A stretch of 64,000 nucleotides of DNA from Kozakia baliensis (GCF_001787335.1 NZ_CP014674.1:62001-126000), one strand, 5' to 3'; positions 36,533 through 46,251 are shown, numbered from the stretch's first letter. Notes: generated by a model from the letters alone, not told the origin. Made by a program: numbers and translations.

Positions 36533-39500
36533 ATGAAACCGCACGTGGACACTGACAAAGCCTCACCGGATTTGAGCGATAACGGCCAGGGCGACGAGAT
36601 CGCGGAACTACGGCGCAAGCTTGCCCTGGCTGAACGGCGTATCGAAACGAGCGAGGCGCGTCACCGCGCTGTTTTGGATAGCGCCGTCGATTACGCCATC
36701 ATCGTCATGGACATGAAAGGGATGATCACCCAGTGGAGTGAGGGCGCTTATCGCATCCTTGGTTGGACCGAATCCGAAATACTGGGAAAGCCCGCCGATT
36801 GCATCTTCACGCCGGGCGATCGACAAAAAAATGTTCCCGCGTCGGAAATGCAAGTTGCCTTAACCCTCGGTCGTGCGAGCGACGAGCGTTGGCATATGCG
36901 CAAGAACGGAACGACGTTTTGGGCAAGCGGCGAGATGATGCCGCTGCTCGACATCGAAGGTTCGGTTGCAGGCTTGATCAAGGTCTTGCGGGACCGGACG
37001 AAAGAGCGCGAAGCCGCCGAGAAGATTCGGCAGAACGCCCAATTTCTGCGTAGCGTACTGGCCTCCTCCGGCGATTGCATCAAGGTGCTCGACCTGGACG
37101 CGAAACTGCTTTTCATGAGCGAAGGCGGTCAGCGCGTGATGGAGGTGAGCGATTTCAACGCCATCAAAGGCTGTCTTTGGCCGGACTTCTGGTATGGCAA
37201 TGGTCACGCGGCGGCCCTAGAGGCGCTCCAGGTGGCCAGAACCGGTGGCGTCGGCCATTTTCAGGGCTTAGCGGTAACGATGAACGGAACATCCAAATGG
37301 TGGGATGTTCAAGTCACGCCGATCTTGGATGCCAACGGGAAGCCGGAGAGACTGCTGGCCGTTTCACGCGATGTGACGGAAGTGTACGAAGCTCGGGAGC
37401 GCATCGAGCTCGCCCTGAACGCTGGTGCCGTGGCGGGAACTTGGATTTGGGATATCCAGGCCGATCGTTTCACGGGCGATCATCGGTTCGCCCGAACCTG
37501 TTGCCTCGATCCTGCACAGCTTGCAGCAGGCTTGCCGTTCGGCGAGATTCTGGCCTCCATCCACCCGAGCGATCGCGCTGGCGTGGAAGACAGTCTCGCC
37601 AAGGCCATTAAAGAAGGGAATCGGTATTTCTTGGAATACCGAGTTCGTCAGCCGGATGGTTCGTGGCTTTGGGTCGAGGCAAGCGGTCATTGCGAACGGA
37701 ATTTCGACGATAAGCCCTATCGTTTTCCCGGAGCGCTGGTGGATATCGACCGCCGAAAACGCCACGAAATGCGTCGAGAAGCGCTGCTTGAACTCGGCGA
37801 GACGTTGCGCGCATTGAGCGAGACCGCAGACGAAAACGCTATGGCGCATGCCGCGGCCGAAGCCATGGGCCGTACGTTGAATGTCAGCCGGGCAGGTTAT
37901 GGTGACGTGGACGAGACCCAGGATCTTGTGACTGTCGAACAAGATTGGTGCGCCGATCCGTCTATTATCAGTATTGTCGGGCAACATAGAATCACGCGAC
38001 ACGGACATTATGGAGAGCTTCTCAAACGTGGGGAGATCGTGTCGATCGCGGATATTGAGAAGGACCCCTACACCCAAAACCATAGTGAGCCGTTGCAAGC
38101 GATCGGCATTCGAGCGTTGCTGAACGTTCCGCTGATGCAAAGCGGGAGGTTTGTCGCGCTGTTGTTTCTGAACAATACGACGCCGCGGGTCTGGACGGAC
38201 GATGAAATCGCTTTCGTGCGTGCCGTGGCCGATCGGACATGGGCGGCGATGGAACAGGCGGAAGCCGAGACGAAATTGCGGCAACTCAATCAGACGTTGG
38301 AAACGGAGGTGGCGGCGCGCACCGCGGACCGAAATCGGCTGTGGCAATTATCGAACGACATCATGTTGATCGCCACTATGGAAGGCAAGATCATCGCCAT
38401 AAACCCAGCCTGGACGGAAATGCTGGGATGGGAAAACGATGATCTCATCGGCAGCAATATTCTCGATATCCTCCACCCGGACGATCTCGCGGTAACCGTG
38501 GCCGGCAGAAAGGATATTGCCGCCGGCCGAACGTTGATGCGCTTTGAAAATCGCTATCGGCATAAGTTGGGAGGCTATCGCTGGATCAGCTGGACTGCCG
38601 GTCCTGGCGACGGACTTCTGATCGGTGTCGGCCGTGACGTAACGGAGGAGAAAGAACGAATTGCGGCTTTGAAGCAGACCGAAGAGCAACTGCGGCAAAG
38701 CCAGAAAATGGAGGCAGTCGGGCAACTGACGGGCGGCCTCGCGCATGATTTCAATAATCTGCTGACGGGCATCAACGGCAGTTTGGAGTTGCTGCAAATT
38801 CGCATTGCGCAAGGGCGTATTAAGGATGTGGACCGTTACATCAATGCGGCCCAAGGAGCGGCCAAACGCGCTGCGGCGTTGACGCATCGTCTCTTGGCGT
38901 TCTCACGCCGCCAAACGCTCGATCCGAAGCCTACGAATATAAACGAGTTGGTGCAGGGCATGGAGGAATTGATCCAACGTGCGGTCGGACTGGAGATCAC
39001 CGTCGCGCCGATAGTGGAGGGCAAAGAGCTGTGGTCGACCATGGTCGATCCGGGCCAGTTGGAGAACGCGCTGCTCAATCTTTGCATCAACGCCCGGGAC
39101 GCCATGTCTGACGGCGGTAAAATCACGATCAAGACCGGCAATCATTGGTTCGATCAACGAGAGACGACCGATCTGGGGCTGGCTCCCGGGCCGTATGTGT
39201 CCTTGTGTATTTCGGATACCGGTATCGGCATGACATCGGATGTCGCCGCCAAAGCGTTCGACCCGTTTTTTACGACGAAACCCATCGGTCAAGGCACGGG
39301 TCTGGGCCTTTCGATGATCTATGGTTTCGTCAAACAGTCAGGCGGGCAGGTAAGGATTTATTCGGAGATCGGCCAAGGCACGACCGTGTGCCTCTATCTC
39401 CCGCGGTATTATGGAGTGACAGAGACTCCCGAGACGCTTCCCGATCTGAAAAACACGCCACGTGCGGAGCAAGGCGAGACGGTGCTGGTGGTCGATGACG

Positions 39501-39838
39501 AACCCACGGTTCGGATGTTGGTGACGGAGTTACTGGAAGATCTCGATTACACGGCGGTCGTGGCGGCCGACGGGCCCGCAGCGCTGGAGATATTGCAATC
39601 CGATATCCGCGTGGATCTTTTGGTGACGGATGTCGGCTTGCCTGGTGGCCTCAATGGACGCCAGGTTGCCGATGCGGCGCGGGTGGCGCGGCCCGCGCTC
39701 AAAGTGCTGTTCATCACAGGGTATGCCGAGCGCGCCGTTATCGATCGTGGTCATCTCGACCGAGGAATGCACGTGCTCACCAAGCCGTTCACGATGGAGG
39801 CGCTTGCCTCGCGCATCAAGTCGCTCATCAGCGACTAA
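36533..39838 (+). CDS. Multi-PAS/GAF hybrid histidine kinase with C-terminal receiver
   Basis: A 1101-residue soluble sensor kinase with no membrane helix. Domain order: short coiled coil, PAS (about 42-160), PAS (165-285), PAS with PAC (290-405), GAF (410-585), PAS (600-700), HisKA with His738 in [13 protein letters not shown], HATPase with [27 protein letters not shown] and [13 protein letters not shown], then a receiver (about 983-1101) with phospho-acceptor Asp1033 in [11 protein letters not shown] and Lys in LTKPF. The first PAS lacks the LOV cysteine motif, so it is not a blue-light sensor. No separate response regulator is adjacent; output is probably via phosphotransfer to a remote partner. 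The signal is unknown. Confidence 0.93.
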   Translation: MKPHVDTDKASPDLSDNGQGDEIAELRRKLALAERRIETSEARHRAVLDSAVDYAIIVMDMKGMITQWSEGAYRILGWTESEILGKPADCIFTPGDRQKNVPASEMQVALTLGRASDERWHMRKNGTTFWASGEMMPLLDIEGSVAGLIKVLRDRTKEREAAEKIRQNAQFLRSVLASSGDCIKVLDLDAKLLFMSEGGQRVMEVSDFNAIKGCLWPDFWYGNGHAAALEALQVARTGGVGHFQGLAVTMNGTSKWWDVQVTPILDANGKPERLLAVSRDVTEVYEARERIELALNAGAVAGTWIWDIQADRFTGDHRFARTCCLDPAQLAAGLPFGEILASIHPSDRAGVEDSLAKAIKEGNRYFLEYRVRQPDGSWLWVEASGHCERNFDDKPYRFPGALVDIDRRKRHEMRREALLELGETLRALSETADENAMAHAAAEAMGRTLNVSRAGYGDVDETQDLVTVEQDWCADPSIISIVGQHRITRHGHYGELLKRGEIVSIADIEKDPYTQNHSEPLQAIGIRALLNVPLMQSGRFVALLFLNNTTPRVWTDDEIAFVRAVADRTWAAMEQAEAETKLRQLNQTLETEVAARTADRNRLWQLSNDIMLIATMEGKIIAINPAWTEMLGWENDDLIGSNILDILHPDDLAVTVAGRKDIAAGRTLMRFENRYRHKLGGYRWISWTAGPGDGLLIGVGRDVTEEKERIAALKQTEEQLRQSQKMEAVGQLTGGLAHDFNNLLTGINGSLELLQIRIAQGRIKDVDRYINAAQGAAKRAAALTHRLLAFSRRQTLDPKPTNINELVQGMEELIQRAVGLEITVAPIVEGKELWSTMVDPGQLENALLNLCINARDAMSDGGKITIKTGNHWFDQRETTDLGLAPGPYVSLCISDTGIGMTSDVAAKAFDPFFTTKPIGQGTGLGLSMIYGFVKQSGGQVRIYSEIGQGTTVCLYLPRYYGVTETPETLPDLKNTPRAEQGETVLVVDDEPTVRMLVTELLEDLDYTAVVAADGPAALEILQSDIRVDLLVTDVGLPGGLNGRQVADAARVARPALKVLFITGYAERAVIDRGHLDRGMHVLTKPFTMEALASRIKSLISD

Positions 39839-39943
39839 GTGTGGGTAACAAAGCCTATCGTCAAACGGGTGTGCCCGGTTCGATGGCGTAGGCCTTCTGC
39901 ACGAGTGGTGCGCGCTGTCTGAGGCCGTCAGTAACCTTTGCGT

Positions 39944-40191
39944 CCAGGTAGATTCCAACTGTTCTTTCTGCTGGCCGACAATCTTCTTGGGTTCGACATT
40001 ACGGTAGGTGTCGATCGTTCCTGTCAGCACGCCGATCATGGTTTTGAAAACCGGCTCAGGATCGTCTTCCCAACTTTTCCGTGTTTCGAACATACGATCA
40101 TTGAAGCCCCTTAGGAACGGCCCGGGATTTATCGTGGCAACCTGGATGCCGAACTCCTTTACTTCCTGGCTTAGTGCGGAGGGGGGGACGG
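39944..40191 (-). pseudogene. 3' part of an IS-disrupted short-chain dehydrogenase
   Basis: The minus-strand frame reads PPSALSQEVKEFGIQVATIN and onward PGPFLRGFNDRMFE, the segment after the catalytic YxxxK helix in SDRs. It joins, in frame and across the 10-bp target duplication, with the 5' part at 41641-41835 once the IS is removed. Homology fades before a proper SDR C-terminus, around 39944, where the sequence turns Arg/His-rich and no longer looks coding. Confidence 0.75.
40182..40191. repeat. 10-bp target duplication (left copy) of the IS4-family element
   Basis: GGGGGGACGG at 40182-40191 is repeated exactly at 41641-41650, immediately outside the IS ends. A 9-12 bp duplication is usual for the IS4 family. 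Confidence 0.85.
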
Positions 40192-41640
40192 CCAATACTG
40201 TTCACTTAAAGTAAATTGAGATAGCGTTCCTCTGATGGAGGGAAGCGGCATGGCACGGACTGCGGCGGTATTTGACGGAGACGCGGACATTGGCGAGCGT
40301 CTGGGAATAGCGACGATCTGTCGCAGCTTTGGCCGTGAGCAGATCGAACAGGTGCTACGGGCGAGCGGCCGCGAGACGCGGCGTCGTCGGGACATGCCGG
40401 AAGACCTGACGGTCTATTTCGTCATTGCCATGGCGCTGCTGATGCATGTGAATATCCGCGAGGTTCTACGATGCCTTTGGGCAGGGCTGAGGGATATCGG
40501 TCATGGCGAGGTTCGCCTCACCGGCAAATCGGGCATTTCACAGGCGCGAACCCGGCTGGGGTCAGAACCTCTCCGACAGCTTTACAAGAACTGTGTCGGT
40601 CCCGTCGCAACGTCCGCGACACTGGGGACGCATTACAAGGACTGGCATCTCGTTGCCATGGACGGCTCCACACTCGATGTGCCTGATGAGATCGCCAATC
40701 GCGCGACGTTCGGTGGTCCGACGACTTACAATGACCGAAGCCCGTTTCCTCAGATCCGGTTCGTCACTCTTGCCGAGATCGGCACCCGCGTCATGTTCGG
40801 CGCGGAAATGGCGGATTACGCCACCAGCGAACGAGAATTGGCCCGCGCCGTGGTGGAGCATTTGCGACCTGGCATGCTTTGCATAACGGATCGAGGCTTT
40901 TTCAGTTTCGACATGATGCAGCGGATCAGGGAAACTGGGGCAGATGCGCTTCTGCGTGCCCGCAAGGATATCATGCTGCCGGTAATGGAAACCTTACCCG
41001 ATGGCTCATGGCGAAGCGAACTGAATACCTGGCGTCGCACGGAACGCAGTGACAGCGGCCCGTCGAAGCCCATTCCGGTCCGGGTCGTGCGTTATCGACT
41101 GGGGGGAGTGGAAAACCGCGACGAGACCTACACGCTGGTGACAACGATCCTCGATCCGGAACGTGCACCCGCGTCCGATCTGGCTGCGCTTTATCACGAA
41201 CGTTGGGAAATCGAGACCGCGTTCGACGAACTCAAGACCCACCTGCGCGGCGCGCGTCTGTGTTTGAGAAGTAAGACACCGGAACTTGTTCGTCAGGAAT
41301 TCCACGGCCTGATGCTTGCACATTTCGCGATACGAAGTCTGATGCACGAAGCCGCTCTGAAGGCAAAGGAAGATCCAGATCGATTGTCATTCACCCATGG
41401 CCTGCGGGTCATACGACGCAAGATAGGCCACATGGTCCTGCTTTCCCCCTCGGCAGAGGAAAAAAGCATGGAACGCCATCCTGCTTGAAATCCTTGAAGA
41501 GCGGGTCGTCAGCAGTCGTGGAAAGTTACGTCATCGTGGCGTCAAGCGGCTTAAGTCACGTTATCCTCGCCGCCATCGTGGCAAGCCGCCGCCCTATCAG
41601 CCTGAAATCGGCATCATATTTACTAAGTGAACAGTATTGG
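40192..41640 (+). mobile_element. IS4-family insertion sequence
   Basis: A 1449-base element bounded by inverted repeats CCAATACTGTTCACTTA (40192-40208, and its complement ending at 41640); beyond 17 matched bases the repeats continue imperfectly. It is flanked by the 10-bp duplication GGGGGGACGG. It encodes one transposase, whose frame is interrupted near its 3' end. It disrupts an SDR gene on the opposite strand. Confidence 0.9.
40250..41630 (+). pseudogene. IS4-family transposase, frame broken at an A6 run
   Basis: The first frame (40250-41488, 412 residues) covers an IS4 N-terminal domain (REQIEQVLRASGRETRRRRD) and the DDE domain: Asp in LVAMDGSTLDVPD, Asp in CITDRGFFSF and Glu in YHERWEIETAFDELKTHLRG (YREK-like motif). 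It ends prematurely, reading EEKSMERHPA. Skipping one base in the A6 run at 41460-41465 restores KAWNAILLEILEERVV and on to PYQPEIGIIFTK at 41630, just inside the right repeat. Either a one-base insertion has inactivated it or slippage at A6 makes the full protein. The ATG at 40250 has GGAGGG upstream and is preferred over 40235. Confidence 0.85.
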
Positions 41641-41835
41641 GGGGGGACGGCTTCGAGTGCATGTTTGGACGAGGAATAAGCGCCCGCGAATGGGTCTGTG
41701 ATCAGACCGGCGATGGACGATATAAAGATGATCTTGCCCTCATATTGCCGACGCAGATTTTTTGCTGGATTATCGGCCACGGAACCGCCCTCAGCCGAAA
41801 CCCGTGCCTGCACCCGTAACAAGTATAGTCGGCAT
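41641..41835 (-). pseudogene. 5' part of the IS-disrupted short-chain dehydrogenase, with internal deletion
   Basis: An ATG at 41835 (AAAGGAAAT upstream) starts MPTILVTGAGTGFG, the SDR cofactor motif, but hits a stop at once. After a change of frame the sequence reads GKIIFISSIAGLITDPF, then AYSSSKHALEAVP, the active-site Ser and YxxxK region. In intact SDRs about 125-135 residues separate these motifs; here there are about 45 codons, so some 80-90 codons are missing. Thus the gene carries a deletion/frameshift as well as the IS insertion. The bases 41641-41650 are the right target duplication. Confidence 0.75.
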
Positions 41836-42130
41836 GGTATTTCCTTTTCAGGCTCGAAAATTCCTGTGTCGAAAACGCCTTGATCGATCGGTGCGTTCCT
41901 CTGTGCCTTTCAATTGGCATTCGGAAATAAATCCACAATTCTGCTGATGCATTTCCAAAGTTCGACCGTGAGTGAGGCAAATAGATACGTAGTCAGGTTC
42001 GGAACAGGTGCGTGTGAGAACATGGCCGCGATGAGGCTGTCATAAAACTAGAAGCAATTTTTCGGTCTCGATCTCGAGTGATTTTTGAACAGGCTGCTGG
42101 GGTGCCCGGCGATAGTCAGAGAAGGTTGGC
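41836..42130 (+). other. Upstream region of the Gly-rich protein gene
   Basis: A 295-base gap with no gene. AGAAGG at about 42119-42124 is a fair ribosome site for the ATG at 42131. No convincing -35/-10, HrpL-type (GGAACC-N16-CCAC) or other known promoter is visible. Confidence 0.35.
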
Positions 42131-42877
42131 ATGAAAGTAGAAAACGGAACTCAAACTCCGGCTGTTACAAGCAGCACTCCCTCGGAAACATCAGAAACGG
42201 CAGGGAAAACGAGCCCGGCAGAATTCGCGAACATTTTGCTTCAGTTGAGCCAAGAGCTTGGCAATGGCGGAGAGGGCCAAGGCTCAGCGTCCGGTAGTGC
42301 GGGCGAAGCTGGCGGGTCGGGCGAGTCCAGTGACCTTGGTTCTACGATCAGCGGTATCTTGGGGGGTGTCGGAAGCTCCTTCGGCGGGGGAGATGGTCAA
42401 ACTTCACCGATGAGCACGAATCCGGAAGTCAATCCGCTCGGCAACGAAGGCGCGCAGGGCGCAACGTCGACGACACAGGGCGCGGGTTACGCGGAGCAGG
42501 ATTTCGCCAAATCAATAGACAACCTGCATAGTTCTCACCAGGACGATTTCGCGGTGTTCCAAAAGCACGCCAATGACGGCAACGGAAACGCCATGGTGAA
42601 CGACATCGTCAATGATTATAAAAAAGGCGATATCAGCAAGTCGGACGCGAATGCGTTGGCCGTTGAAGTTCAGCAGGTCGCCAACGTGAATGGCGGCGGG
42701 AAAATAAACAAAAAAGAACGCACGAAGCTCGAAACCGATCTGGGAAATAGTGATGACGTCATCACGAACGGTCACACCAGAGGCGCGGATTGGTGGAAAG
42801 AGCACGGCTCTCAGTTCCTAGGTGCTGTCGGTTTGGCGGGTGGCGCTATCGCGGACGCCGCAACCAAAAAGGCCTGA
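42131..42877 (+). CDS. Gly/Ser-rich, cysteine-free protein; harpin-like composition
   Basis: A 248-residue acidic protein I cannot assign. It has no signal peptide, no Cys, a low-complexity N-terminal half (Ser/Thr/Glu then GSASGSAGEAGGSGESS and GGVGSSFGGGDG), then a charged helical middle (about 120-215, FAKSIDNLHSSHQDDFAVFQ; VNDYKKGDISKSDANALAVE) and a Gly/Ala C-terminal helix (FLGAVGLAGGAIADAATKKA). Gly-rich, Cys-free, acidic and leaderless are the traits of harpins and some type III translocon or effector proteins, but no secretion gene is in the window. VNGGGKINKKE resembles a degenerate EF-hand loop. It lies beside the IS-scarred SDR pseudogene, suggesting an accessory locus. Confidence 0.6.
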   Translation: MKVENGTQTPAVTSSTPSETSETAGKTSPAEFANILLQLSQELGNGGEGQGSASGSAGEAGGSGESSDLGSTISGILGGVGSSFGGGDGQTSPMSTNPEVNPLGNEGAQGATSTTQGAGYAEQDFAKSIDNLHSSHQDDFAVFQKHANDGNGNAMVNDIVNDYKKGDISKSDANALAVEVQQVANVNGGGKINKKERTKLETDLGNSDDVITNGHTRGADWWKEHGSQFLGAVGLAGGAIADAATKKA

Positions 42878-43013
42878 GTCGCGTCACTATAAATCCATAG
42901 TCGATCTTTTACCGAACTCGATCCATGCCCCGCTTTCTGCTTGAGTAGTTAGCGGGGTCTAAAGCAAATTTTGGAACGGTAATATTCGGCCCGCTACCTT
43001 TATAAGGTAACGT

Positions 43014-43057
43014 AAACGGCAACAGAAAACGTCATGTCCGACGCTCCGTTGCCGTTT
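43014..43057. terminator. Likely bidirectional terminator between convergent genes
   Basis: AAACGGCAAC (43014-43023) and GTTGCCGTTT (43048-43057) form a perfect 10-bp stem with a 24-base loop, ending in a T-run on the plus strand. It lies between the Gly-rich gene (plus) and mscS (minus). A smaller hairpin TACCTT-TAT-AAGGTA (42995-43009) stands just before it. The long loop makes efficiency uncertain. Confidence 0.55.
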
Positions 43058-43069
43058 TTCCCCAAAATC

Positions 43070-44275
43070 CTACGCGCGAGCCGGCGTTTTGATGTCCGGG
43101 CCTTTATAGGGGCCGGTATCGGGGCGGTTGACCGGGGGCGAGATCAACTCGTTCGGCCAAGGCGCTTCGTTCGGCGCGTTGGAGACGATGGCGGTGCGGC
43201 CACGCGGCAGACATTCCGGCATCTCTTGACGCAGGCGGGCGAGAAGACGTTCGCGAAGGTCGCAGGTGAGGTTCCACATACGTCCGGCATCGGCGGCACC
43301 TGCGATGATTCGGATGGAAATAACCTGAGCGTTGCTGTCGGCAATCTGGCAATCGACCGAAGATTTATCCCCGTCCCAATCGGGGCAGTGCGAAAGTTCT
43401 TCGTGGAAAATCTCGCGCAGGCGGTCCATTGGGGTTTGGTAATCGAGCCAGAGGAACAGCGAAGCGATTAGCGAAGGCGAACTGTGCGTCCAGTTCTGGA
43501 ACGGGTTTTCCAAGAAATAGGAAATCGGCACGATATAGCGTCGCCGGTCCCAGGTGCGTAGCACGACGTAAGTGGCGTTGATCTCCTCTACCCAAGCCCA
43601 ATCTCCGTTGAGGATCAGCATGTCTTCCATGCGGATGGGTTGGGTGATGGCGATCTGAATGCCCGCAATCAAGTTCGAAAGCGCGGGGCGGGCGGAAAGA
43701 CCGACGATAAGAGAAGCAGCACCAGCAGATGCAAACAGCGAGACGCCATATTGCCGCACGGAATTGAACACCGTGAGAGCGGCGGCTGTGGTGATAACGC
43801 CGAAGGTGATTTCGATGAGCCGTCGCAGAACGCGGATTTGCGTTTGGTGCGAGCGGGTCCGGATATCGTCGGTCGGGTCTTTGGCGGTGATTCGGTCGAG
43901 ATAGGTATCGGTCGCGAAGCGGAATGCTTTGATGACGCCGAAGCCGAACACCAGGATCGCGAGGAAGGCGAATATCTTCCCGAGCATGTGCAGGGTAGGT
44001 GTGGTGAAGCCCGTGGCGGCCGGGAGCGCCGCACTGGCGGCGATTAGCATCAGTAGTAGGCGGATGTTGGTGCGCAGGCGTCCGATGATGCTATGGATAA
44101 GGGTAATACGCCGCAGGCCGGGCAGGCGCGGGATCGCATCGGTAACGATACGGCTGAACAGCAATGCGATGAGCGCGGCTGCGATGAGGAGCGTGATGGA
44201 GGCAAGGGGGGCGGGGAGCCAGTCGAACCAATGGCGGAGGCTGGCCATTGATGAGACATAGTCGTGCTTGATCAA
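43070..44275 (-). CDS. MscS-family mechanosensitive ion channel
   Basis: A protein of about 401 residues with four N-terminal hydrophobic segments, then the MscS core: pore-lining helix with SLFASAGAASLIVGLSARPALSNLIAG, beta domain IQIAITQPIRMEDMLILNG and the cytoplasmic vestibule domain. It protects against hypo-osmotic shock by releasing solutes. The C-terminal tail is Pro-rich. A TTG at 44275 (LIKHDYVSS) has AAAGGAG 5 bases before it and is preferred. The ATG at 44311 has no ribosome site, and the ATG at 44248 would also be possible. Confidence 0.88.
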   Translation of the reverse strand: MIKHDYVSSMASLRHWFDWLPAPLASITLLIAAALIALLFSRIVTDAIPRLPGLRRITLIHSIIGRLRTNIRLLLMLIAASAALPAATGFTTPTLHMLGKIFAFLAILVFGFGVIKAFRFATDTYLDRITAKDPTDDIRTRSHQTQIRVLRRLIEITFGVITTAAALTVFNSVRQYGVSLFASAGAASLIVGLSARPALSNLIAGIQIAITQPIRMEDMLILNGDWAWVEEINATYVVLRTWDRRRYIVPISYFLENPFQNWTHSSPSLIASLFLWLDYQTPMDRLREIFHEELSHCPDWDGDKSSVDCQIADSNAQVISIRIIAGAADAGRMWNLTCDLRERLLARLRQEMPECLPRGRTAIVSNAPNEAPWPNELISPPVNRPDTGPYKGPDIKTPARA

Positions 44276-44380
44276 GAAAACTCCTTTCGGCGTAAGGCTG
44301 GCGCGGCGCATCGCGGAGGCTGCCTAAACCAAACCGTTGGGAGTTTAGGAGGTGGGAATGGGGCCGCTTCCGCATTGCTG

Positions 44381-44403
44381 GTGTTGTTTTATTCAAACAA
44401 CAC
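44381..44403. repeat. Inverted repeat GTGTTGTTT-N5-AAACAACAC
   Basis: A perfect 9-bp dyad with a 5-base loop in the gap between the sulfotransferase stop (44435) and mscS start (44275), both minus strand. No U-tract follows on the minus strand, so an operator or a weak terminator are both possible. Confidence 0.4.
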
Positions 44404-44434
44404 AACGAAAACAGAAGCGTTTCGTTAACCCTTT

Positions 44435-45211
44435 TTAACAGTTCGCTCTTGGAGCGTGGAGTAACTGCTCGTCCTGCGCGTAAAAGCGGCGGATACGGTC
44501 GATTTGGTGCGGCGTGGCACGCAGGGTCGTTCTCTTGGTATGGTTCAAATGGGGAATGCGGCAACCGGTCAGAGCCGGAACGATTTTCGGCAATTCGGTG
44601 ATTTCGGTGAGTGGGATCAGCCGATCGACCAGAAGCCGGTTATTCCAATCGCAAACATACCAACTTTGCGGACGAAAGACGTGATCGAGTTCATACGGGC
44701 TTTTAGCCTGTTCGATATGGTCGAGCGCATCGTTCACGCTGCGAAACTGGCGATAGAGCGGACGAAAACGAGGATGAAGCGTTGCAAGCCCCGCGCCGCC
44801 CGCTCGGGCGAAATCGTAGGCGGACAGGAAGCGCTCCACCGGATCGCGCCAGATGGCGAATCGTGAAACGGCAGGGTTTTTCAGGTCTGGGGCGACGTGA
44901 AAATAATAACGGGCGGTTTCATGACGCATGCTGCGCCCGTAAAGCTGTTGGGAGATCGATGTTCCGGCATTTTTCGGCACATGGATAAAGAGGGTTCGTG
45001 CCTCGCGAATTTGCTGGAGGCGGTTCTTTCGCTTGCTTCCAAGGGGAAGCTGAATGCCGAGATCGGTGGCGCGCTCGTGGATGTCGCCGTAGATTTTAAC
45101 GCGGCAGAACTTTTCGAAAAGTCGTTGCGGTATCTGCTGGGAGAAGGTGGAGCGTTCCGGCGGATTTAAAGAGAGTTCTTCCGTTTCCTTTCTACATGAA
45201 GATGCCGACAC
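44435..45211 (-). CDS. Sulfotransferase family 2-like protein
   Basis: A protein of about 258 residues. The PAPS 5'-phosphosulfate-binding motif TLFIHVPKNAGTSISQQLYG and the 3'-phosphate-binding motif FAIWRDPVERFLSAYDFA identify a carbohydrate-type sulfotransferase (Sulfotransfer_2). Such enzymes sulfate glycans or other hydroxyl groups. No Met precedes the motif in the frame below the upstream BASS gene. The GTG at 45211, with AAGGGA 9 bases upstream, is the best start; an open frame running further back overlaps the transporter gene and is probably not used. The acceptor is unknown, though glycosyltransferases lie about 2.3 kb away. Confidence 0.72.
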   Translation of the reverse strand: MSASSCRKETEELSLNPPERSTFSQQIPQRLFEKFCRVKIYGDIHERATDLGIQLPLGSKRKNRLQQIREARTLFIHVPKNAGTSISQQLYGRSMRHETARYYFHVAPDLKNPAVSRFAIWRDPVERFLSAYDFARAGGAGLATLHPRFRPLYRQFRSVNDALDHIEQAKSPYELDHVFRPQSWYVCDWNNRLLVDRLIPLTEITELPKIVPALTGCRIPHLNHTKRTTLRATPHQIDRIRRFYAQDEQLLHAPRANC

Positions 45212-45300
45212 GTTGCTTTTTCCCTTATCCGTGAAGGGAAGAAAATGAGGAGACAGGCCATATCGAGCAAATGGATTTTCGTGACGTATTGATTCCGATG

Positions 45301-46251
45301 TTACGCGCCTGAACGACGGCTGTAATGGCGCGCCAATAAGGTGCAAATAAATAGCTGCAATTGATGATAAATCATGAGCGGCAGCACGACGGTTCCGACC
45401 ACGGCGGTTGGAAACAAAACATTGGCCATCGGCACGCCTGAGGCGAGAGATTTCTTCGAGCCGCAAAAATTCAATGAAATAATACTGGCGTTCGAGAAGC
45501 CAAGCTTCTTGCCGAGACTATGCGTGAAAGCCAGAACCCCTCCCAGGAGAGCGAGATCGACGGCGAAAGTGATAAGCAGATCGGCGAGGGAGACGCGATG
45601 CCAAATGCCTTCGACGACGGCATGACTGAACGCGGTATAGACGACAAGGACGATGGAGCCGCGATCGGTCAGGGAGATGAGCGATTTATGCTCCTTAACC
45701 CAGCCGCCGATGCGGGTATGCAGAAATTGCCCGATGATGAAGGGCAAGAGAAGTTGTGTGGCCACATCGATAATGGCGCGACCGGACCAAGCACCGCCAT
45801 GCTGAAGAATGAGCGTGACCAGAATGGGGGTGAGAATGATCCCGGCGAGGTTGGACAAAGTAGCGGCACAAATCGAGGCGGGAACATTGCCTCGCGCGAT
45901 AGAGGTGAGCGCGGTGGAGGATTGCACCGTCGAAGGTAGGCAGCACAAAAACAAAACGCCGCGCCACATGTCGCTTTGCAACAGGTGGGGAAAGGTGAAA
46001 TTGAGCGCGAGGCCCAGGATGGGGAAAAGGAGGAAGGTGCAGGCGAGAACGCTGCCCTGAAGCCGCCAATCGCGCACGCTTTCGATAACGGCCAGCGGTT
46101 CCAGTTTGGCACCTTGCAGGAAAAACATGATGGCGATGCAAAGCGTGGTCAGGCTGCTGAGTGCGGAGGCGGCGCTCCCACGGCAGGGAAGGAAGGTCGC
46201 CAGGGCAATAGCGGCGATCAGGCTCAGCAGAAAGGGATCGAGTTTGCGCAT
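45301..46251 (-). CDS. Bile acid:sodium symporter (BASS/YfeH-like) family transporter
   Basis: A 316-residue membrane protein with about ten helices. The conserved features of the SBF-like CPA-type family are seen: AIMFFLQGAKLEP in helix 2, a CCLPSTVQSSTALTSIARGN motif at the first helix break, and CGSKKSLASGVPMANVLF at the second. Members are Na+-coupled transporters of organic anions; YfeH and SLC10A7-like proteins have unsettled substrates. The start at 46251 is an ATG with fair context. It lies between arfB and the sulfotransferase, all on the minus strand but with gaps. Confidence 0.88.
   Translation of the reverse strand: MRKLDPFLLSLIAAIALATFLPCRGSAASALSSLTTLCIAIMFFLQGAKLEPLAVIESVRDWRLQGSVLACTFLLFPILGLALNFTFPHLLQSDMWRGVLFLCCLPSTVQSSTALTSIARGNVPASICAATLSNLAGIILTPILVTLILQHGGAWSGRAIIDVATQLLLPFIIGQFLHTRIGGWVKEHKSLISLTDRGSIVLVVYTAFSHAVVEGIWHRVSLADLLITFAVDLALLGGVLAFTHSLGKKLGFSNASIISLNFCGSKKSLASGVPMANVLFPTAVVGTVVLPLMIYHQLQLFICTLLARHYSRRSGA

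Noticed and set aside
41980-42130. HrpL-type promoter before the Gly-rich protein gene
   Set aside because: A GGAAC sequence is present near 42000, but no CCAC element follows at the right distance.
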